A stretch of DNA of 64,000 nt from Flavivirga aquatica (GCF_001747085.1 NZ_MDJD01000007.1:186001-250000); one strand, 5' to 3'. Positions 6,381 to 15,866 are shown, numbered from the stretch's first letter. Notes: generated from the letters alone by a model not told the origin. Made by a program: numbers and translations.

Positions 6381-8219
6381 TTAAAAATGCCATATTAGTG
6401 GTACTAAGATCACTGTTGTTAAAAACAAGAGTAATAAAAGCGGGGTGCCTACTTTCATATAATCCATAAACTTATAATTACCTGCTACCATTACCATTGC
6501 ATTAGTTGTTGTACCAACTGGTGTTAAAAATGCTGTAGACGCTGCAATGGCTACTACTATCATAAATGGTTTTGGAGACACTCCTAATGTAGTTGCCGCA
6601 ATAATAGCTATTGGAGCCATAAGTACTGCTGTAGCAGAATTGTTAATAGTCTGACTAAATGCTGTTGTTAATAAAAATATACCTCCCAATAAAACAGATG
6701 GGTGAATTGCCCCTAAAGTAGTTACTAAATAATCTGCAGCCATTTGTGCTGCTCCTGTTTTTTGTAACGCAACTCCCATAGGAATCATAGCTGCTATCAT
6801 AATAACACTTGTCCAACTTATGTCTTTATATGCTTTAGATATAGGTATACAACCAGACAACATCATGATTCCTGCACAAACTAAAGAAGCTATAGCTCCA
6901 GGCATAATTTTAAAAACTAGTAATATGATTAACAATGACAATGTTCCTAAAGCCAAATAAGATTTAAAAGTAAGCTGATCTACATTTTTTGCCATAGATT
7001 CGGGACTACCAGATATTACTACATTATTATGAGATTTTTGTAATGTCTCAATAGCATTCCATGAACCTCTTATTATAAAAGCATCTCCAGACTTTACATT
7101 AACATTGACATCTGTTAAAGGTTTGTTTCCTCTAGAACCTCCAATTAACTGTATTCCTATTTGTTTTAAGTATGAACCCAATGAAATAGATTGTCCAATA
7201 AATTTAGAACTAGGGGTAATTATCATTTGAGCCAATCCTACTTCTTGGTTGATAAATTCACCTTTTAACTCATCATTAGTATATGGAGTAGGTATTATTC
7301 CTAATTTAAACTTTATCATAAAAGCATTAATTGCTTCTGCATTTCCTTTAACTGTAATACTATCATGATATCTCATTTCAGTATCCATAGTTGGAAATTC
7401 TACAAAAGGAGGTGTTTTTTTTAAAATATTTGGATGCCTTCTACGTAGCCTAATTATCGATATTTCACTGTTTTTTTCAAATTCCCAATCACCAATTCTT
7501 GTATTTATTAAAGGAGACATGGAACGAATTCTAAATCGATATAAATTATATCCTATACTATAATCTTTTACCCATTTATGCAATTCAGAATTAATATCTA
7601 CGGGCTTATTATTCGTTTTATTATTAGGAAGCAACCTATTGCCTATATATCTAAAATAGAGTATTGTTATTAGCAGAAGAGGCAATCCTATTAAACCTAT
7701 TTCAAAAAATGAAAGTCCTTCAAATCCGCTCTCTACCAAAGCATTACTTGCTATAATATTAGGGGGTGTACCTGTAAGTGTTAAAAGACCTCCTGTATTA
7801 GAACCAAAAGCCACTGGAATTAACAACTTAGATGGTAATGTTGCTGCATTCCAAGCCGATGAAACTGTTACTGGAAGTAAAGCAGCCACTGTACCTGTAT
7901 TACTTACAAAACCAGATAAAACACCAGAACCAAGAGTAACGATAACTAATAGTTTATTAACACTATTCCCTGCCCATTCAACAAATTTACGCCCTGCAAG
8001 AGCAGTCCACCCAGTTCTTGATAGCCCTTCTCCAATTATAAATAGAGCTGCAATCATTATTACTGTTGGGTTACTAAACCCTATTAAGGTTTCCTTTAAA
8101 TCTATAACTCCTGTAAGAAACAAAGCGAGCATGGATAATATGCCGACTACATCTGGAGGAAACTTACCCCATATAAATAGGATAATAGTTATACTAAGAA
8201 TTATAAATAATGCTATCAT
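6381..8219 (-). CDS. DASS/SLC13-type anion transporter with two TrkA-C (RCK_C) domains, 612 aa
   Basis: An inner-membrane sodium- or proton-coupled anion carrier. The N-terminal half has about five membrane segments and the motif LTGTPPNIIASNAL; the C-terminal half has the partner motif INNSATAVLMAPIA. Between them (about residues 215-400) lie two cytoplasmic RCK_C/TrkA-C-like domains (PLINTRIGDWEF..., SSKFIGQSISLG...), an arrangement common in bacterial members annotated as SLC13 or ArsB/NhaD-like permeases. Substrate could be a C4-dicarboxylate, sulfate or another divalent anion; coupling to pckA in an operon favours a dicarboxylate by context only. Gene spacing is 13 bases from usp and 19 from pckA. 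Confidence 0.85.
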   Translation of the reverse strand: MIALFIILSITIILFIWGKFPPDVVGILSMLALFLTGVIDLKETLIGFSNPTVIMIAALFIIGEGLSRTGWTALAGRKFVEWAGNSVNKLLVIVTLGSGVLSGFVSNTGTVAALLPVTVSSAWNAATLPSKLLIPVAFGSNTGGLLTLTGTPPNIIASNALVESGFEGLSFFEIGLIGLPLLLITILYFRYIGNRLLPNNKTNNKPVDINSELHKWVKDYSIGYNLYRFRIRSMSPLINTRIGDWEFEKNSEISIIRLRRRHPNILKKTPPFVEFPTMDTEMRYHDSITVKGNAEAINAFMIKFKLGIIPTPYTNDELKGEFINQEVGLAQMIITPSSKFIGQSISLGSYLKQIGIQLIGGSRGNKPLTDVNVNVKSGDAFIIRGSWNAIETLQKSHNNVVISGSPESMAKNVDQLTFKSYLALGTLSLLIILLVFKIMPGAIASLVCAGIMMLSGCIPISKAYKDISWTSVIMIAAMIPMGVALQKTGAAQMAADYLVTTLGAIHPSVLLGGIFLLTTAFSQTINNSATAVLMAPIAIIAATTLGVSPKPFMIVVAIAASTAFLTPVGTTTNAMVMVAGNYKFMDYMKVGTPLLLLLFLTTVILVPLIWHF

Positions 8220-8232
8220 TTCACAATGTATT

Positions 8233-9012
8233 TTAGTCTATAGCTAACACTGGTATTTTAGAGTGTAGTGTTAACAATTCTGTTAATTGACCTTTAGATT
8301 TTTCGCTATTTTTAGCATGATTTCTAGGAAGAATAGTTATCATATCTATATTATGCTTTTTAGCATAAGTCATAATACCTTCTAAAACATCTGTATGTTC
8401 TATAAATGTATGCTCAGAATAAAACTCCTCTAAATAATAAGCTAATATATTCTCGTTCTTTTCATCTATTGGAGAATACCCATAAGTCTCTGGTAAATTT
8501 TTAATAGTAACCACATGTACTTTAGCTTTAAACTTCCTAGAAATATCCAGTAACACATTCAAAACTTTAGCATCGTCAATTTCCTCTTTTCCAATAACTA
8601 ATGCAATATCTTTAATTTTAAAATCATCTATTTTATATGGAATTACAAGAACAGGACAATCTGCTTCTAATACCATTTTTGAAGTATTTGTACTTTCCTT
8701 ATAAGGATCATTTAATGCCCCAAAAGTTCCCATGATAACTAAGTCTATTTGCTTAGATTCTAAAATACTTGTTAAAAAATCTATTAAAGAACCACTTCCA
8801 GAAACCCACTCTACATTTTCTTTAATTTTATTCTTCACCATAATAGAATCAAAAGATTTCTTTAATTCTTTATGGTTATTATCATTTGTAACATAAGCCA
8901 TAATTATCTTCATGTCTTTGTTATCCTTTATAAAATCCATTGCATAATCCAATGCTTTTTTTGAAGAGCCTGAAAAATCGAAAGGCACTAAGATGTTAGA
9001 AATTTTATTCAT
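8233..9012 (-). CDS. Universal stress protein, tandem UspA domains, 259 aa
   Basis: Two Usp domains in one chain: residues ~1-135 begin NILVPFDFSGSSKKALDYA and include the nucleotide-loop-like IMGTFGALNDPYKES...VLVIP, and a more divergent copy covers ~145-259 (DIALVIGKEEIDDAK...PVLAID). No signal peptide, so cytoplasmic. It is the first gene of the usp-DASS-pckA operon and its start lies 28 bases from a TAGTTTTA promoter topped by TGATATATGTCA, a Crp/Fnr-like palindrome. That fits the usual induction of Usp proteins by oxygen limitation or starvation. Precise function unknown. Confidence 0.88.
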   Translation of the reverse strand: MNKISNILVPFDFSGSSKKALDYAMDFIKDNKDMKIIMAYVTNDNNHKELKKSFDSIMVKNKIKENVEWVSGSGSLIDFLTSILESKQIDLVIMGTFGALNDPYKESTNTSKMVLEADCPVLVIPYKIDDFKIKDIALVIGKEEIDDAKVLNVLLDISRKFKAKVHVVTIKNLPETYGYSPIDEKNENILAYYLEEFYSEHTFIEHTDVLEGIMTYAKKHNIDMITILPRNHAKNSEKSKGQLTELLTLHSKIPVLAID

Positions 9013-9039
9013 GATATCCAGATTTAATTATTAATACAG

Positions 9040-9082
9040 TAAAACTAGAAATTGTTCAGGTGTAAAAACATGACATATATCA
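9040..9082 (-). promoter_or_regulatory. usp-DASS-pckA promoter with Crp/Fnr-like operator
   Basis: On the minus strand TGATATATGTCA (9071-9082; wider context TGTGATATATGTCATG) is centred 29.5 bp upstream of TAGTTTTA (9040-9047), a TAnnTTTG-type -7 box. With a start ~12-13 bases after the box's first base the operator is centred near -41.5, class II activator position. Three other genes in this window share exactly this layout. Confidence 0.65.
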
Positions 9083-9256
9083 CATCCATTTGAAAAAAGC
9101 TTATTTTATTCTGCATATATTATTAATGATGAAAAGGACATTTATATGTACATAATTTTATTATTCATTTAATTTTTAAAACCTAACATTAATCATATTT
9201 ATAGCGCATAAAATTTAAAACCTTGCGATAGTTTTTAAAATATAATGCTTTAGATT

Positions 9257-9985
9257 ATGTGTGTAAAAAATTTAAGAAGTCTTACGATTGTAATTTTAAT
9301 TTTCTTTAATACAAGCCTTTTATTGGCTCAAAAAAATAGAGAAGATATTATTGGCTCTTGGATAGTTATTTCAGGAAATAACAAAATAGCAAAAAGATGG
9401 AGTATCCCTACGGTAGGCATTCTACGCCACTATAAATTATTTAATGCTTATGAATTTTCTTTTGCAAGAATAGGCTTAACATATAAAGCAAAAGATAATT
9501 TATTTTTAACAACTGGAATCGCATACCTAGACGCAGAGACTTATGCTATAGGTTCCCAAAAGAAACGATCTACACAATTGTGGCTTTATCAAGAAAATGT
9601 TTTTAATATAAAACTAAAAAAACTAAGAATTTCAAATAGATTAAGATTTGAAAATAGGTGGATTAACAAGAAGGACAACGATATTACTAATTACAGATTG
9701 AGATATAGACTTCAACTAAAATACCCTATTAATAAATATTTTTATTTGAAAACGTTTAATGAATTTTTCTACTCCTTTAACACTTCTAACTTTAATCAAA
9801 ATAGATTTTATGCAGGTTTAGGGTGCAACATTTCCAATTCAATAAAATTAGAAACCGGATATATAAAAAATAGTTTTCCAAAGGCTAAGTATGACAGGTT
9901 GCGTATAGTTCTTTTATTTAAAACTAATTTGATTAAGAAAAAAACAATATTATCTCAAAATAAAATTTTACAGTCTAAAAAATAG
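9257..9985 (+). CDS. DUF2490 outer-membrane beta-barrel protein, 242 aa
   Basis: An N-terminal signal peptide (LRSLTIVILIFFNTSLLLAQ) is followed by the DUF2490 opening IIGSWIVISGNNKIAKRWSIP. Alternating hydrophobic/aromatic strands continue to the end (LRFENRWINKK, YRLRYRLQLKYPI, YLKTFNEFFYSF), as expected of a small barrel. Family members are common in Bacteroidota and have no assigned function. It is divergent from usp across ~245 AT-rich bases in which no promoter of its own could be assigned with confidence. The TonB gene follows by ~97 bases with a separate promoter. Confidence 0.8.
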   Translation: MCVKNLRSLTIVILIFFNTSLLLAQKNREDIIGSWIVISGNNKIAKRWSIPTVGILRHYKLFNAYEFSFARIGLTYKAKDNLFLTTGIAYLDAETYAIGSQKKRSTQLWLYQENVFNIKLKKLRISNRLRFENRWINKKDNDITNYRLRYRLQLKYPINKYFYLKTFNEFFYSFNTSNFNQNRFYAGLGCNISNSIKLETGYIKNSFPKAKYDRLRIVLLFKTNLIKKKTILSQNKILQSKK

Positions 9986-10016
9986 AATTATCACTAGAGT
10001 TATTAGTTTCATAAAC

Positions 10017-10059
10017 TGATAGATGTCATCTAATTAAAAACAAGTAAGTCGTAATTTTA
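10017..10059 (+). promoter_or_regulatory. tonB promoter with Crp/Fnr-like operator
   Basis: TGATAGATGTCA (10017-10028) differs from the usp operator by one base and its centre is 29.5 bp upstream of TAATTTTA (10052-10059). The gene starts 24 bases further on. Same geometry as the usp, cytochrome c and thioredoxin-like promoters. Confidence 0.62.
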
Positions 10060-10082
10060 AGATAATATTAAAATTCACAATC

Positions 10083-10826
10083 ATGGAAATCAAGAAAAAC
10101 CCAGAACTAGATTTAAATAGAAATAGTAGTCTTTATTTTGCAATTGGGTTAGCTACAATGCTATTTCTTACTTGGAGAGCTTTAGAATCCAGAACATATA
10201 TTTCTGATAAAGAACAAGAAGTATTAACCATGCATAGTAAAAATTACATAGAAGAAGAGGAAGAGGAAATTCCTATTATTAAAACAAGTTATAAAATACC
10301 TCCACCACCGCCAAGTGCTCCAATAAAAATACAGGTGGTAAAAAATGAAATTGAAATCGAAGAGACTTTTATAGAAAGTACAGAATCAAATCAAACTACA
10401 GAGATTAGTAATACTGTTATTAATGTAGAAGACATTGAGGTTGGTGAAGTTGATGAAGGAGAATATGTTGTTGTCCCTTTTGCTATTATTGATGATGTTC
10501 CTACATTTCCTGGTTGCGAAGGACTCGCTAAAAAGGATAAAAAAGCATGTTTTAATCGTAAAATAACCGAACATATTAGCAAGCACTTTGATTATCCTCA
10601 AGAAGCATTAGATTTAAGTATTACAGGAAAAGTATATGTACAGTTTGATATTAATGCTAAAGGAGAGGTTGCTAATATTCAAAAAAGAGGACCTGATCAA
10701 ATATTAGAAAAAGAAGCTGTTAGGTTAATTTCTTTATTACCTAAAATGAAACCAGGAAAACAACGTGATATGAATGTAAGTGTTAGATATAGTGTCCCTA
10801 TTTATTTCAAGATGCATATTGAGTAA
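10083..10826 (+). CDS. TonB-family energy transducer, 247 aa
   Basis: Couples the inner-membrane proton motive force to TonB-dependent receptors. An N-terminal membrane anchor at about 17-34 (LYFAIGLATMLFLTWRA) is followed by a charged/proline periplasmic linker (EEEEEEIPII..., KIPPPPPSAP) and the C-terminal TonB domain from ~155 (YPQEALDLSITGKVYVQFDINAKGEV...). The PTFPGCEGL...ACFNRKI segment preceding the domain is typical of Bacteroidota TonB proteins. Two TonB-dependent receptors are encoded ~16 kb away, with no ExbBD nearby, so its partner set is unknown. Its promoter carries a Crp/Fnr-like site, and the fifth TACGTAGAAG unit follows its stop codon by 18 bases. Confidence 0.9.
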   Translation: MEIKKNPELDLNRNSSLYFAIGLATMLFLTWRALESRTYISDKEQEVLTMHSKNYIEEEEEEIPIIKTSYKIPPPPPSAPIKIQVVKNEIEIEETFIESTESNQTTEISNTVINVEDIEVGEVDEGEYVVVPFAIIDDVPTFPGCEGLAKKDKKACFNRKITEHISKHFDYPQEALDLSITGKVYVQFDINAKGEVANIQKRGPDQILEKEAVRLISLLPKMKPGKQRDMNVSVRYSVPIYFKMHIE

Positions 10827-10844
10827 AAATACCTGCTTACAAAA

Positions 10845-10891
10845 TACGTAGAAGTGCTTATTTTTTTTTTACTGAGTGAAATATATCTTTA
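10845..10891 (+). promoter_or_regulatory. Unit 5 operator and -7 element (dispersed copy)
   Basis: TACGTAGAAGTGCTTA (10845-10860) and TATCTTTA (10884-10891) again have starts 39 bp apart, 7.7 kb from the tandem array. Confidence 0.62.
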
Positions 10892-10896
10892 CATAG

Positions 10897-10966
10897 TTAT
10901 TAATTAATTCTTTTGAGAGAGAATTTTTTTAAAACTCTGTGTTGTTTATGACACAGAGTTTTTTAA
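10897..10966 (+). ncRNA. Putative small RNA, dispersed unit 5
   Basis: Leader TTATTAATTAATTCTTTTGA matches units 1-4, but the terminator stem is a different sequence, AACTCTGTGT/ACACAGAGTT (10933-10960), with a T run. The layout is kept while the stem sequence is replaced, arguing that leader and structure matter. The small membrane ORF at 10991 begins just after it. Confidence 0.55.
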
Positions 10967-10990
10967 GCTATTAAAAAGTCAATATCAATA

Positions 10991-11098
10991 ATGAAAAATA
11001 ATAATAATAATAATATTCTTAGTAAATGTTGCTTAGTTGGGTTAGCTATTTTAGTTATAGTCACTATTTCTATAAATATTATAATGTTCTTTCATTAA
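10991..11098 (+). CDS. Putative 35-aa single-pass membrane peptide
   Basis: ATG, a run of six Asn codons, then ILSKCCLVGLAILVIVTISINIIMFFH, essentially one transmembrane helix with two Cys at its start. The frame ends at 11096-11098, just before a strong hairpin. It lies directly downstream of small-RNA unit 5, so read-through from that promoter could express it. Too short for a family call; AT-rich sequence can produce such frames by chance. Confidence 0.35.
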   Translation: MKNNNNNNILSKCCLVGLAILVIVTISINIIMFFH

Positions 11099-11120
11099 TT
11101 ATAAAAAATTCAATAAAAAA

Positions 11121-11153
11121 GGTGTTGTATAAATTTATACAACACCTTTTTTT
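11121..11153. terminator. Bidirectional intrinsic terminator
   Basis: The perfect palindrome GGTGTTGTATAAA/TTTATACAACACC (11121-11146) is flanked by A's on the left and T's on the right, so it can end both the plus-strand unit 5/small ORF transcript and the minus-strand odhAB transcript. Confidence 0.85.
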
Positions 11154-11178
11154 ATTATAAATCGTCTGTATTTTGAAT

Positions 11179-12390
11179 TTACAGTTCTAAAGCTTTCTTA
11201 ATATCGTTATTCATTAATAACTCTACAGGGTTTTCTAAAGCTTCTTTTACAGCTACTAAAAATCCAACACTTTCCTTTCCATCAATAATTCTATGATCAT
11301 AAGATAAAGCGACATACATTATAGGTCGAATTACCACTTGTCCATCTATAGCAACTGGTCGCTCTACAATATTATGCATTCCTAAAATCCCACTTTGTGG
11401 AGGGTTAATAATTGGAGTAGATAACATGCTTCCAAACACACCTCCATTGGTAATTGTAAAGGTTCCTCCAGTCATTTCATCTACAGTAATTTGTCCATCT
11501 CTTGCACGAAGTGCTAAACGTTTTACTTCAGATTCCACACCTCTAAAACTTAAATTCTCAGCATTTCTAATTACTGGTACCATTAATCCTTTAGGTCCAG
11601 AAACAGCAATACTTATATCGCAAAAATCATAAGAAAGCATTTCTTTACCATCAATCATAGAATTAACAGCTGGATACATTTTTAAAGCTCTTACTATTGC
11701 CAATGTAAAGAAACTCATAAACCCTAAACCAACGCCATGTTTTGCTTTGAAAGTTTCCTTATATTCAGAGCGTAATGCAAAAATAGGAGACATATCAACC
11801 TCATTGAAAGTAGTTAACATAGCTGTAGTATTTTTAGCTTCTACTAAACGCTCTGCTACTTTACGACGTAGCATAGACATTTTACTTCTTGAAGTTCCTC
11901 TGTTTCCTCCAGTTGGAGTTCCCATAGATGGTACTGCTTTTACAGCATCTTCTTTAGTAACTCTACCTGCTTTTCCTGTTCCTGAAATTGAATTAGCATC
12001 CATTCCTTTTTCAGCTAAAATCTTTTTAGCTGCAGGACTTGCAGATCCTGTTACATATGTTTTGGCTTCGGCTACAGGAGCTTTAGGCTCCTCTGCTTTT
12101 GGGGCTTCTTCTTTCTTTTCTGGTTTTGCTGCATCACCACCTTCTGGTTTTGCTACACTAGTGTCAATTAAACATACTACTGCTCCAACAGCAACGGCGT
12201 CACCTTCTTCTGCTTTTAGTGTAATTACTCCACTAACTTCTGCAGGTAATTCAAGAGTTGCTTTGTCACTATCAACCTCAGCAATAGCTTGGTCTTTTTC
12301 AACATAATCTCCATCTTCTACTAACCATGTTGCTATTTCTACTTCAGTAATAGACTCCCCTGGCGAAGGTACTTTCATTTCTAAAATCAT
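11179..12390 (-). CDS. odhB: 2-oxoglutarate dehydrogenase E2, dihydrolipoyl succinyltransferase, 403 aa
   Basis: The core transferase of the 2-oxoglutarate dehydrogenase complex in the TCA cycle. The lipoyl domain (1-77) has its lipoylated Lys43 in [14 protein letters not shown]. An Ala/Pro/Glu-rich linker follows, then the E3-binding domain (about 112-148, [14 protein letters not shown]...[11 protein letters not shown]) and the catalytic domain ending with His366 and Asp370 in [14 protein letters not shown]. Full length for the family. It follows odhA by 46 bases on the same strand and shares its promoter. The lipoamide dehydrogenase (E3) gene is not in the window. Confidence 0.97.
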   Translation of the reverse strand: MILEMKVPSPGESITEVEIATWLVEDGDYVEKDQAIAEVDSDKATLELPAEVSGVITLKAEEGDAVAVGAVVCLIDTSVAKPEGGDAAKPEKKEEAPKAEEPKAPVAEAKTYVTGSASPAAKKILAEKGMDANSISGTGKAGRVTKEDAVKAVPSMGTPTGGNRGTSRSKMSMLRRKVAERLVEAKNTTAMLTTFNEVDMSPIFALRSEYKETFKAKHGVGLGFMSFFTLAIVRALKMYPAVNSMIDGKEMLSYDFCDISIAVSGPKGLMVPVIRNAENLSFRGVESEVKRLALRARDGQITVDEMTGGTFTITNGGVFGSMLSTPIINPPQSGILGMHNIVERPVAIDGQVVIRPIMYVALSYDHRIIDGKESVGFLVAVKEALENPVELLMNNDIKKALEL

Positions 12391-12436
12391 TGCTTATAAT
12401 TTTAATTGTATCTTAATTTCTAATTTAGGTATTGAA

Positions 12437-15178
12437 TTAATCAATATTGAAAACTGCATCAATAACACTTTTCTGTCTTCTTTTATCTCTTGTACTTGAT
12501 CCTGGTGCTGGCACAGAACTATAAGGCCTTGAATATACATCTAACTTAACCAAATCTAAGCGTTGTACTATATGACTCCAAGCTCCCATATTCTTAGGCT
12601 CTTCTTGTGCCCAAGCATATGTTTTAACATTTGGATAACGATCAATAATTGCTTGTATTTTCTCTAAATGTAATGGAAATAATTGCTCTATTCTTATTAA
12701 AGCTATATCTTCTCTATTTAGTATTTCTCTTTCAGCCAATAAATCATAATAGAATTTACCTGTACAGAATACTATTTCTTTAACCTTTTCTGGATTAATA
12801 GTATCATCTATAACTTCTTGAAATTCACCTTTAGCTAATTCACTCATTGACGACACCGCTTTAGGATGACGTAATAAACTTTTTGGTGTAAATACAATTA
12901 AAGGTTTTCTGAAATCACGTTTCATTTGACGACGCAATAAGTGGAAGATACTAGCTGGTGTTGTACAGTCTGCAACAATCATATTATCATTACCACATAA
13001 CTGTAAATAACGTTCTATTCTTGCCGATGAATGCTCAGATCCTTGACCTTCATATCCATGAGGTAATAACACAACAATACCATTTTGAGATTTCCATTTA
13101 TCTTCAGCTGCAGATAAGTATTGATCAAAAATAATTTGAGCACCATTACTAAAATCACCAAATTGTGCTTCCCAAATGGTCAATGTGTTTGGATTAGCCA
13201 TAGCATATCCATAATCAAACCCTAATACACCATATTCAGATAAAAATGAATTGTAAATATACATTTCACCTTTATTTTCTGGATTGGTATTTAAAAGGTT
13301 GATACGTTCTTCTGATATTTCGTCTCGTAAAATCGCATGTCTGTGGCTAAATGTACCACGCTCAACATCTTGACCTGAAATACGCACATTAAACCCTTCT
13401 TCCAACAAACTACCATAAGCTAATGTTTCTGCCATTCCCCAATCTAATGTATCGGTTTCAAAAACCATTTTAAAACGACCACTTAAAATCCTTTCAGCTT
13501 TACGTAAAAACTTAACACCTTCTGGAACTGTAGAAATTACTTTAGATATATTTTCTAACTTATCTTTAGGATAAGTCGTGTCTTCAGTTTTAAGTATTCC
13601 TTCTATTCCTTTACGCTCGAATGCTGTCCAACGTTCTTGCATAAATTCTCTAACTTTTGATGATTCTGCTCCCTTAGATTTTTCATATTCTCTCTCTAAA
13701 GTAGCCTTGAAATCACCAACAATTCCATCTACATATGCTTTATCAATAGTATTCTCTGCTATTAATTTATCTGAGTATATTTTAAACGGATTAGCGTGTT
13801 TTGATATTTTTTTATATAATTTTGGCTGTGTAAACCTAGGTTCATCTCCCTCATTATGTCCATACTTTCTATATCCTAATAAATCAATATAAACATCTTT
13901 TTTATAGCGCATTCTGTATTCTAATGCCATTTCTACAGCATGAACAACAGCTTCTGCATCATCGGCATTAACGTGAAGTACTGGAGACAACGTTACTTTT
14001 GCTACATCTGTACAATATGTACTTGATCGTGCATCTAAATAATTGGTTGTAAACCCTATTTGGTTATTTACAACAATATGAATCGTTCCTCCTGTTTTAT
14101 ATCCATTTAATTGGCTCATCTGTGCAACTTCATAAACAACACCTTGCCCAGCAATTGCAGCATCTCCATGCACTATAATTGGTATAATTTTCGAATCATC
14201 ACCACCATAATCATTATCAATCTTAGCACGTGTAATACCCTCTGCAACAGGAGCGACAGTTTCTAAATGAGATGGATTAGGCACCAAATTCATTTTTATA
14301 TTCTTACCATTTTGGTAAGTCTTATCTAGAGTTAATCCTAAATGATATTTTACATCTCCATCAATATCTTCATCTTCAAAATCTTTACCATCAAACTCAC
14401 TAAAAAGCTCATTTACTGGCTTTCTAAAAATATTAACAAGTGTACTTAAACGACCACGGTGAGCCATTCCTAATACACACTCTTTAACACCATATTTTTC
14501 TACAGCATAAAAAAGCACATTACTAATAGCTGGTATTAAAGACTCCCCACCTTCTAATGAAAAACGTTTTTGACCAACATATTTCGTTTGCAAAAAGTTC
14601 TCAAACGTAACAGCCTGATTTAATTTTGAAAGAATATATTTTTTTGTTTCAGCTGAATAATTTGGCTGATTATCATTAACATTTAATTTTTCTTGCCACC
14701 ACTTAATAACCTCTGGGTTTCTTAAGTACATATACTCTAAACCTATAGAACTACAGTAAATATTTTCTAAATGATTGATTATTTGGCGTAAAGTTTTTGC
14801 TCCTATTCCTAGAATTTCCCCTGCATTAAAAACTGTATCTAAATCACTTTCAGAAAGGTCAAAACTTTGTAAATCTAAAGTTGGGGAATAACTTCTTCTT
14901 TCTCTAACAGGATTTGTTTTGGTAAACAAGTGTCCTCGTATTCTATACCCGTCAATAAGTTTAACAACATGAAATTCTTTTTGAACATGTTCTGGTATTT
15001 GAGCAGAGGCACCTTCAATAATTTCTCCGTCTAATCCGTAATTCTCACTACCAAAATCATAACCTTGAAAAAAGGCTCTCCAACTTGGCTCTACCCCATC
15101 TGGATTCTGTAAATATTGATCGTATAAATCAGCAAAATATGCTGTGTGTGCTGCGTTTAAAAATGAAAATTTGTCCAT
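12437..15178 (-). CDS. odhA: 2-oxoglutarate dehydrogenase E1, thiamine-diphosphate dependent, 913 aa
   Basis: Decarboxylates 2-oxoglutarate and passes the succinyl group to OdhB. The N-terminal region (FLNAAHTAYFADLYDQYLQNPDGVEPSWRAFF) is the E1 family start. Key parts include GMAHRGRLSTLVNI, the ThDP-binding GDAAIAGQGVVYE...NNQIGFTTNYLDARS segment and the C-terminal transketolase-like module (SGQDVERGTFSHRHAI, LLPHGYEGQGSEHSSARIERYL). Length is normal for bacterial E1o. As a ThDP enzyme it is a consumer of the thiamine imported by the locus near 58-62 kb. Confidence 0.97.
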   Translation of the reverse strand: MDKFSFLNAAHTAYFADLYDQYLQNPDGVEPSWRAFFQGYDFGSENYGLDGEIIEGASAQIPEHVQKEFHVVKLIDGYRIRGHLFTKTNPVRERRSYSPTLDLQSFDLSESDLDTVFNAGEILGIGAKTLRQIINHLENIYCSSIGLEYMYLRNPEVIKWWQEKLNVNDNQPNYSAETKKYILSKLNQAVTFENFLQTKYVGQKRFSLEGGESLIPAISNVLFYAVEKYGVKECVLGMAHRGRLSTLVNIFRKPVNELFSEFDGKDFEDEDIDGDVKYHLGLTLDKTYQNGKNIKMNLVPNPSHLETVAPVAEGITRAKIDNDYGGDDSKIIPIIVHGDAAIAGQGVVYEVAQMSQLNGYKTGGTIHIVVNNQIGFTTNYLDARSSTYCTDVAKVTLSPVLHVNADDAEAVVHAVEMALEYRMRYKKDVYIDLLGYRKYGHNEGDEPRFTQPKLYKKISKHANPFKIYSDKLIAENTIDKAYVDGIVGDFKATLEREYEKSKGAESSKVREFMQERWTAFERKGIEGILKTEDTTYPKDKLENISKVISTVPEGVKFLRKAERILSGRFKMVFETDTLDWGMAETLAYGSLLEEGFNVRISGQDVERGTFSHRHAILRDEISEERINLLNTNPENKGEMYIYNSFLSEYGVLGFDYGYAMANPNTLTIWEAQFGDFSNGAQIIFDQYLSAAEDKWKSQNGIVVLLPHGYEGQGSEHSSARIERYLQLCGNDNMIVADCTTPASIFHLLRRQMKRDFRKPLIVFTPKSLLRHPKAVSSMSELAKGEFQEVIDDTINPEKVKEIVFCTGKFYYDLLAEREILNREDIALIRIEQLFPLHLEKIQAIIDRYPNVKTYAWAQEEPKNMGAWSHIVQRLDLVKLDVYSRPYSSVPAPGSSTRDKRRQKSVIDAVFNID

Positions 15179-15218
15179 TGGTGCTATTAATACCGTGTAG
15201 TTTAATCAAAATATTCTT

Positions 15219-15226
15219 CAAAAATA
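15219..15226 (-). promoter_or_regulatory. Probable odhAB -7 promoter element
   Basis: TATTTTTG on the minus strand is an exact TAnnTTTG match, 41 bases before the odhA start codon. No clear TTTG lies 19 bases upstream, so this is a moderate call. Confidence 0.45.
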
Positions 15227-15335
15227 CAACTTTTACTAAAATTAGATGTTTCTTTAACTATATTTATAAACCCATAATATACTTTTAACGAATATATATT
15301 TTTACCTGTTAATTTTTTAATGATTTCTAATTTTC

Positions 15336-15866
15336 ATGATAACATTCCTTTCATTTAATAAAAAAGTTACCATTTTTTTAATAGTCATCATATCTTTTTT
15401 TCAATTTATGCAAGCGCAAGAAATGAAAAGCGATTTCTGGAATCATGTCAGGTATGGCGGTGGGTTGGGATTGAATTTTGGTAATCATTTTTTTAGCGCA
15501 ACATTAGCTCCAAATGCTGTTTATGAATTTGATAAAAATTTTGCTCTTGGTCTAGGTCTTAGTGCTACTTTTAATAATCAAAAAAAAGTTTATAAATCTA
15601 CCATTTTAGGAGCAAGCCTAATTGGATTATATAATGTTATTAATGAATTACAAATTTCTGCTGAATTTGAAGAACTCAATATAAATAGAAGATATGATGT
15701 TAATATAAATATCCCTGATGACAATTACTGGTTACCAGCCTTATTTATTGGTGCTGGATATAGAAGTGGAAACATAATTTTCGGTATTAGGTACGACCTT
15801 TTATATGATGAAGATAAAAGTATTTACTCAGATCCTTGGGCTCCTTTTGTTAGGTTTTATTTTTAG
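15336..15866 (+). CDS. Small outer-membrane beta-barrel-like protein, 176 aa
   Basis: A signal peptide (VTIFLIVIISFFQFMQAQ) is cleaved after AQ, the usual flavobacterial context. The mature part, NHVRYGGGLGLNFGNHFFSATLAPNAVYEF and onward, alternates strands and ends WAPFVRFYF with a terminal aromatic, as barrels do. Alpha-crystallin-like or receptor features are absent. Not assignable to a named protein; similar small barrels are widespread in Flavobacteriaceae. It is monocistronic, divergent from odhA, with the cytochrome c promoter ~50 bases after its stop. Confidence 0.75.
   Translation: MITFLSFNKKVTIFLIVIISFFQFMQAQEMKSDFWNHVRYGGGLGLNFGNHFFSATLAPNAVYEFDKNFALGLGLSATFNNQKKVYKSTILGASLIGLYNVINELQISAEFEELNINRRYDVNINIPDDNYWLPALFIGAGYRSGNIIFGIRYDLLYDEDKSIYSDPWAPFVRFYF

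Noticed and set aside
11747-12307. 186-codon plus-strand frame antisense to odhB
   Set aside because: It is the complement of a clearly conserved enzyme frame and its product is low-complexity Ser/Ala-rich.
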